Program-made: the position numbers and the translations under genes
Shown here: positions 46,221 to 49,711 of the stretch, piece after piece
Position numbering within the stretch: position 1 is the stretch's first letter
Layout: each line of letters begins with the position of its first letter
The notes under the pieces: generated by a model
The model's database searches: none
What the model was told of the DNA's origin: nothing
The model's input: the letters and a program-made list of their open reading frames with translations, nothing else
Source: Acidobacteriota bacterium
GTDB taxonomy: Bacteria; Acidobacteriota; Terriglobia; Terriglobales; Acidobacteriaceae
DNA length: 49,711 nucleotides
NCBI GenBank assembly: GCA_019244045.1
Contig: JAFATF010000159.1
Span: 1 to 49,711, forward strand
Reading direction: 5' to 3'

Positions 46221-48338
46221 ATGCGCTCGAACAGAATCGCGGCCTGCTTTGTGGTATTAGCATCGTTGGCCTTTGGCCAATCGTCGTGGGAGGGAAATGA
46301 TCCAACCCAGCAACTGCCCGTCACTCGGGTAATTCTCTACAAGAATGGAGTCGGTTATTTCGAGCATGCTGGCCGGGTGCGAGGAAATCAGGAGGTCCAC
46401 ATTGATTTCACAACGGCCCAGCTCAACGATGTGCTGAAATCCCTCACCACGCTGGATCTTGGCGGCGGGCGCATTACCGGTGTGAGTTACAACTCCATTG
46501 CACCTCTGGCACGACGATTGGAGTCTCTCCGGCTGCCGGTTGGGGAAAATCCTTCCGCCGCGGCGTTCCTTGCCGCTCTGCGAGGAGCCTACCTCGAGGT
46601 CCGTAATGGGAGCGCTTCGGCGGCTGGACATCTCCTCAACGTCGATGAACGGGAAACCCTCGGGAAAGGCAACGAGAAGATAAAGGTGGAGGAACTGGCC
46701 ATTATCACCGACTCGGGCGAAGTCCGCACTTTCGATCTGACGCCTGCCACTAGCGTGCGCATCCTCGAAAGAGATCTGAACGAGGAGATCGGAAAATACT
46801 TGAAACTGATCTCTTCCAGTCGGGATCAGGATGTGCGGCGAATGACCATTTCGACTGCGGGCAGCGGGGCGCGGGACCTGCTGGTGAGCTACATCAGCGA
46901 AGTGCCGGTTTGGAAGAGCACCTATAGGATCGTTGTGCCACGGGAAGGCAAACCGCTGCTGCAAGGATGGGCAGTCGTGGACAACACTGTTGGCGAAGAC
47001 TGGAACAACATTGCGCTCTCGCTGGTGGCCGGCGGGCCACAGTCATTTGTGCAAGAACTGTCGCAGCCCTATTACGCGCGTCGCCCTGTGATCCCTTTGC
47101 CGGAAAACGCCCTGACCACTCCGCAGACACACGAAGCGACGATGCGGGAAACTGAAACCGTTGAGGTCGAAGCGAGCGCGGCCCCATTCACAGGCGCTCT
47201 AGATAAAGACGGACAGCCGGCCGGGACTCTGGGAGGTCTTATTGGGGACGTGGGTAAAGGCTCGGCGGGAGGAACAGGTAGCACAACCTTTCACGGCAGA
47301 GGTAGCAGCGCGGCAAACAGGGTAGCCGCGGCTCAGGAATCTGCTCTCCCTCCGGCCCAGGGCCAGGAACTCGGTGATCTATTCGAGTACAAGCTGCACG
47401 ATAAGCTCACCATTCACAAGAACCAATCGGCCCTGGTTCCCATCCTGCAGGCGCGGGTAGATGCGGAGAAGATCTCGGTCTGGAATCCCTCGTCCAATCG
47501 CGCATTACGTGCTCTCTGGCTACAAAACACGAGTGCCCTAACTTTAGATGGAGGCAGCTTCAATGTTGTGGAAGAGAATGCTTTTGCAGGCGAAGGACTG
47601 ATGGATGCAATTAAGCCGGGCGAGAAGCGCATTTTATCCTATGCCACCGACCTCGGCTTACTGGTTGACGCAAGACAGCTCCCGCAGCCGCAGCAGGTTA
47701 TGCGTGTTGCCATTTTGCACGGGGCGATGTTGCAAACCGTCGAGGAACGTCAGCAGCGGGAATACACCATCCGCAATCGCGATACCTCTCCACGCACCCT
47801 CGTAATAGAACATCCTGTTCGCTCCGGATGGATGCTAGCCGATGGAGAACAAGCGACCGAGAGCACTGCTTCATATTATCGCTTTCGCATCACAATCGAG
47901 CCGCAGAAAACAGCCAAGCTGATGGTCAAGGAATTCCACCCGCTGGTCAACCGTTATGAACTGGCGAACATTACGGACGACCAGATCACCTTTTTCTTAA
48001 AACAGTCGACCATCAGTTCGGAAGTCGAGCAGGCGCTGCGGCGGATCGTGTCGGCTAAGAACGACATTGCCGAGATCGACGCGGCAGTTGCCACGCGCAA
48101 GGCAGAGCTTTCGGCCATTAGCGATGACCAGCAGCGTGTGCGCGAAAATATGAAGGCGCTGAAAGGGAGCGCCGAGGAAAAAGCTCTGCTCGAGAGATAT
48201 GCGCGGGAATTGGATCAGCAGGAAGCTCAGGTCCAGAACCTGCAGCACGAGATCTCAGATTTTCGGCAAAAAAAAGATGCCGCTCGGAAGAGGCTCGATG
48301 CCCTCATCGAAGGCATAACTTTAGAAGCCAAGCTGTAG
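46221..48338 (+). CDS. secreted DUF4139-family protein with C-terminal coiled coil
   Basis: A signal peptide (residues about 1-18) is followed by LPVTRVILYKNGVGYFEHAGRV, the typical opening of this family. A large beta-rich region includes VPVWKSTYRIVV and WAVVDNTVGEDWNNIALSLVAGGPQSF, characteristic of DUF4139. A Gly/Ser/Thr-rich low-complexity insert (about 300-370) interrupts it. Residues about 600-700 form a charged coiled coil. At 705 residues the protein is probably periplasmic or surface-located. Function is unknown. ATG 46221 has AAGGAGG 4 bp upstream, the best ribosome site in the region, so the longer upstream frame is discarded. Confidence 0.85.
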   Translation: MRSNRIAACFVVLASLAFGQSSWEGNDPTQQLPVTRVILYKNGVGYFEHAGRVRGNQEVHIDFTTAQLNDVLKSLTTLDLGGGRITGVSYNSIAPLARRLESLRLPVGENPSAAAFLAALRGAYLEVRNGSASAAGHLLNVDERETLGKGNEKIKVEELAIITDSGEVRTFDLTPATSVRILERDLNEEIGKYLKLISSSRDQDVRRMTISTAGSGARDLLVSYISEVPVWKSTYRIVVPREGKPLLQGWAVVDNTVGEDWNNIALSLVAGGPQSFVQELSQPYYARRPVIPLPENALTTPQTHEATMRETETVEVEASAAPFTGALDKDGQPAGTLGGLIGDVGKGSAGGTGSTTFHGRGSSAANRVAAAQESALPPAQGQELGDLFEYKLHDKLTIHKNQSALVPILQARVDAEKISVWNPSSNRALRALWLQNTSALTLDGGSFNVVEENAFAGEGLMDAIKPGEKRILSYATDLGLLVDARQLPQPQQVMRVAILHGAMLQTVEERQQREYTIRNRDTSPRTLVIEHPVRSGWMLADGEQATESTASYYRFRITIEPQKTAKLMVKEFHPLVNRYELANITDDQITFFLKQSTISSEVEQALRRIVSAKNDIAEIDAAVATRKAELSAISDDQQRVRENMKALKGSAEEKALLERYARELDQQEAQVQNLQHEISDFRQKKDAARKRLDALIEGITLEAKL

Positions 48339-48869
48339 GCAATCGCGCAACATTACTCTTTCGCGCTGGGTGCGAGCCAGCGAAGCATGGAATCTTCTGA
48401 TAGTCACCGTCGAACCTCGCTGTCCTCTAGATTTCGACGGGCGTCAGTTCGAGGGTGGTGAAGACCAGGCCTCAGGTGTTTACGCACTTGATTGCCTGAT
48501 CCGTTGAAGGGCTGGTCCCGTATCAGATCACCGATGATCGCCAGACTATTGGCCGGCAGACGGGCAGAACCCATACCGTGGCTGAAGATAGCAAATGTAC
48601 TGGTCGACCCGGTGACCAGTTGTGAAAGAAAGGGAATTCGCATCGCCATACTCCACGACACGGCTAGCCGCAGGCCGCCGAAAAGATGCATCGCTGAATA
48701 CACTGCTCGGCCTGCGGCGGTGCCGGATCTTGCCTACTTGCTCAACGCGTGCCGCCGGAATGGCAGAGCTCTTGTGGTGGAGACAGTAGTCAACACATTC
48801 GGCGCCTCTTTTGTTGACCTGGTGTAGAATTTGAAGTACCCCACCGGAAATAGTCCGGTTTCTCTCCGT
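48339..48869. other. 531-bp gap with no confident gene
   Basis: Frames of about 100 codons exist on both strands (48404-48703 minus, 48492-48827 plus) but overlap each other and lack motifs. The right end holds a promoter-like octamer and a hairpin ACCGGA-aatag-TCCGGT (48843-48859) in the tRNA leader. Confidence 0.4.
48823..48830 (+). promoter_or_regulatory. TGTAGAAT -10 element of tRNA-Pro
   Basis: An extended -10 match lies 39 bp before the tRNA 5' end. A -35 at normal distance is not evident. The leader hairpin at 48843-48859 lies between. Confidence 0.45.
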
Positions 48870-48946
48870 CGGGACGTGGCTCAGCCTGGTAGAGCACTCG
48901 CTTGGGGTGCGAGGGGTCGGCAGTTCAAATCTGCCCGTCCCGACCA
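48870..48946 (+). tRNA. tRNA-Pro (anticodon GGG)
   Basis: A 77-nt cloverleaf. Acceptor CGGGACG pairs with CGTCCCG, with A73 and encoded CCA. The anticodon stem CTCGC/GCGAG holds the loop TTGGGGT, so the anticodon is GGG. The T arm is GGCAG-TTCAAAT-CTGCC. The C1-G72 first pair is typical of bacterial tRNA-Pro. Confidence 0.95.
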
Positions 48947-49079
48947 AATGCACTCCGGGCAGTCTCAGCGACTTTCTATTAGACCTTTCCAAACTGATCA
49001 GGTTCCGAGCACATTTTTTCCGTTATGCACTCGCAAGACAAAGTCGCGGCGCCGTCCCTTAGAATATTGACCTGCTGTA

Positions 49080-49325
49080 TCATCGCAGCACGCGGAACGT
49101 GGGCAATGTATTCCAACGGCTTGCGCTTCCGACCGCGCTTTCCATCTCCAGTGGAATACGTTCGCAATGAAGCAGGTTGAGCGGCCAGCGCCCGTTCTGG
49201 CCCGGACGATTAATCACGATCTCCATGGCCTCGCGAACGCGGGTGTCGGGCTTGACTCCCGCATTCGCACGACTGGGGGCGTGAACACTGCAGGCAGCCA
49301 GCAGAACTGAAAAACTTCGTAACAT
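49080..49325 (-). pseudogene. fragment resembling the C-terminus of a terpene-cyclase-repeat protein
   Basis: The leftward frame contains GRWPLNLLHCERIPLEMES and SASRWNTLPTFRVLR. These recall the end of squalene-cyclase/prenyltransferase-like alpha-toroid proteins, which close with a WxTLRALRVL-type helix. Only some 55 residues resemble the family, the upstream repeats are missing and the end is degenerate. The preceding LLAAC looks like a lipobox, so a short lipoprotein is an alternative. This is recognition by eye and needs a profile search. Confidence 0.35.
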
Positions 49326-49493
49326 GAACACACCCATTTCGCTTGCCACAAGCGAAACTGCCCGCCTGGCAGCATATTTCCGTAGCGTCGCCAATGCCTC
49401 TCCTTTTCATGCGTGAGCGCTCGCTGGGCGGATGCTTCCATCAGCGGGTCGGGGGGCGCAGCCCCCTGTTCAAGACAGTGGAATCGCGACAGG

Positions 49494-49711
49494 TCACAGG
49501 CAAGGGGGTCCGGCATCGGTCATGAATGTTCCGTTGTCGGAAAACCACCCACGGATACCAAGCGATGGGGCCCCGTAGAAACATGAGTAGAAGGCTAACT
49601 CCTGCAGGTGGTACGTAAAGCCGTTCTTTCCGACAATGGGAAAAAATTCGTGCCGGTGAGGGGATCTCCTACCTCTAGGTTGTTCTGGCATTTTGTTACC
49701 TGGCCTCTATG
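49494..49711 (-). pseudogene. C-terminal part of an unknown protein, frameshifted at an A6 run
   Basis: One leftward frame is open from the window edge and reads NNLEVGDPLTGTNFF. It then loses sense at the homopolymer 49641-49646. From there a second frame continues with PIVGKNGFTYHLQELAFYS, GIRGWFSDNGTF and TDAGPPCL to a stop at 49494. Adding one base to the run joins the two into a continuous, well-ordered sequence. The gene extends beyond the window. The sequence has the look of a conserved acidobacterial secreted protein of unknown function. Pseudogene and sequencing error are both possible. Confidence 0.6.

Noticed and set aside
48404-48827. opposing frames of about 100 codons before tRNA-Pro
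   Set aside because: They overlap each other on both strands and neither has motifs or a ribosome site.

Overview
The window looks like ordinary chromosome from a Gram-negative bacterium, most probably a member of the Acidobacteriota (Terriglobia/Koribacter-like). This is inferred from gene content, high GC and the style of the proteins; no database search was possible. LPS genes (kdsB, lpxC) point to an outer membrane. GltX and GlnS are both present. Large secreted S9 and DUF4139 proteins, a bactofilin and a GAF-GGDEF-HD-GYP receptor fit the same group. No phage, IS element, CRISPR array or plasmid gene is visible.

Layout. 1-620: a possible gene tail, a degenerate 15-17 bp tandem repeat and tRNA-Met with a near-consensus promoter. 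621-9629: kdsB, then a mostly leftward cluster read from recA through coaD, an aminotransferase, manA, manC and a phosphohexomutase to an M48 membrane protease. Three of these genes lead to GDP-mannose. A long palindromic stretch separates recA from coaD. 9630-12645: a secreted lipid-binding-like protein divergent from rpmE and dusB; dusB carries an in-frame palindromic insert. 12713-18606: an MBL-fold hydrolase and a secreted DPP-IV-type peptidase, a coiled-coil/zinc-ribbon protein and an RlmI-type methyltransferase. 18627-22094: a protein-rescue block of Hsp20 and ClpB, with a sigma70-like promoter and a hairpin that could mask the Hsp20 ribosome site.

22177-24911: lpxC with a LolA-like secreted protein and a FabG-like reductase, all leftward. 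25062-28442: a large membrane receptor with both c-di-GMP-making and c-di-GMP-degrading domains. 28576-32358: gltX, a small unknown ORF and glnS, with three 11-bp-phased ACCCT boxes just upstream of the predicted gltX promoter. 32527-38978: an EF-G paralogue with altered GTPase motifs, a GT4 glycosyltransferase, a polytopic membrane protein and a CPBP protease. 39180-48338: DsbA-like thioredoxin, murJ, bactofilin, a DinB-like protein overlapping rnr, and a large secreted DUF4139 protein. 48339-49711: tRNA-Pro(GGG) followed by decayed gene fragments, one with a homopolymer frameshift.

Functionally the window is mostly housekeeping: envelope precursors (KDO, lipid A, GDP-mannose, lipid II export), translation (two synthetases, L31, Dus, an rRNA methyltransferase, EF-G2), RNA turnover, recombination and protein quality control. 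The most unusual items are the palindromic insert in dusB, the recA-coaD palindrome, the atypical EF-G, the altered I-site of the GGDEF protein and the phased boxes upstream of gltX.
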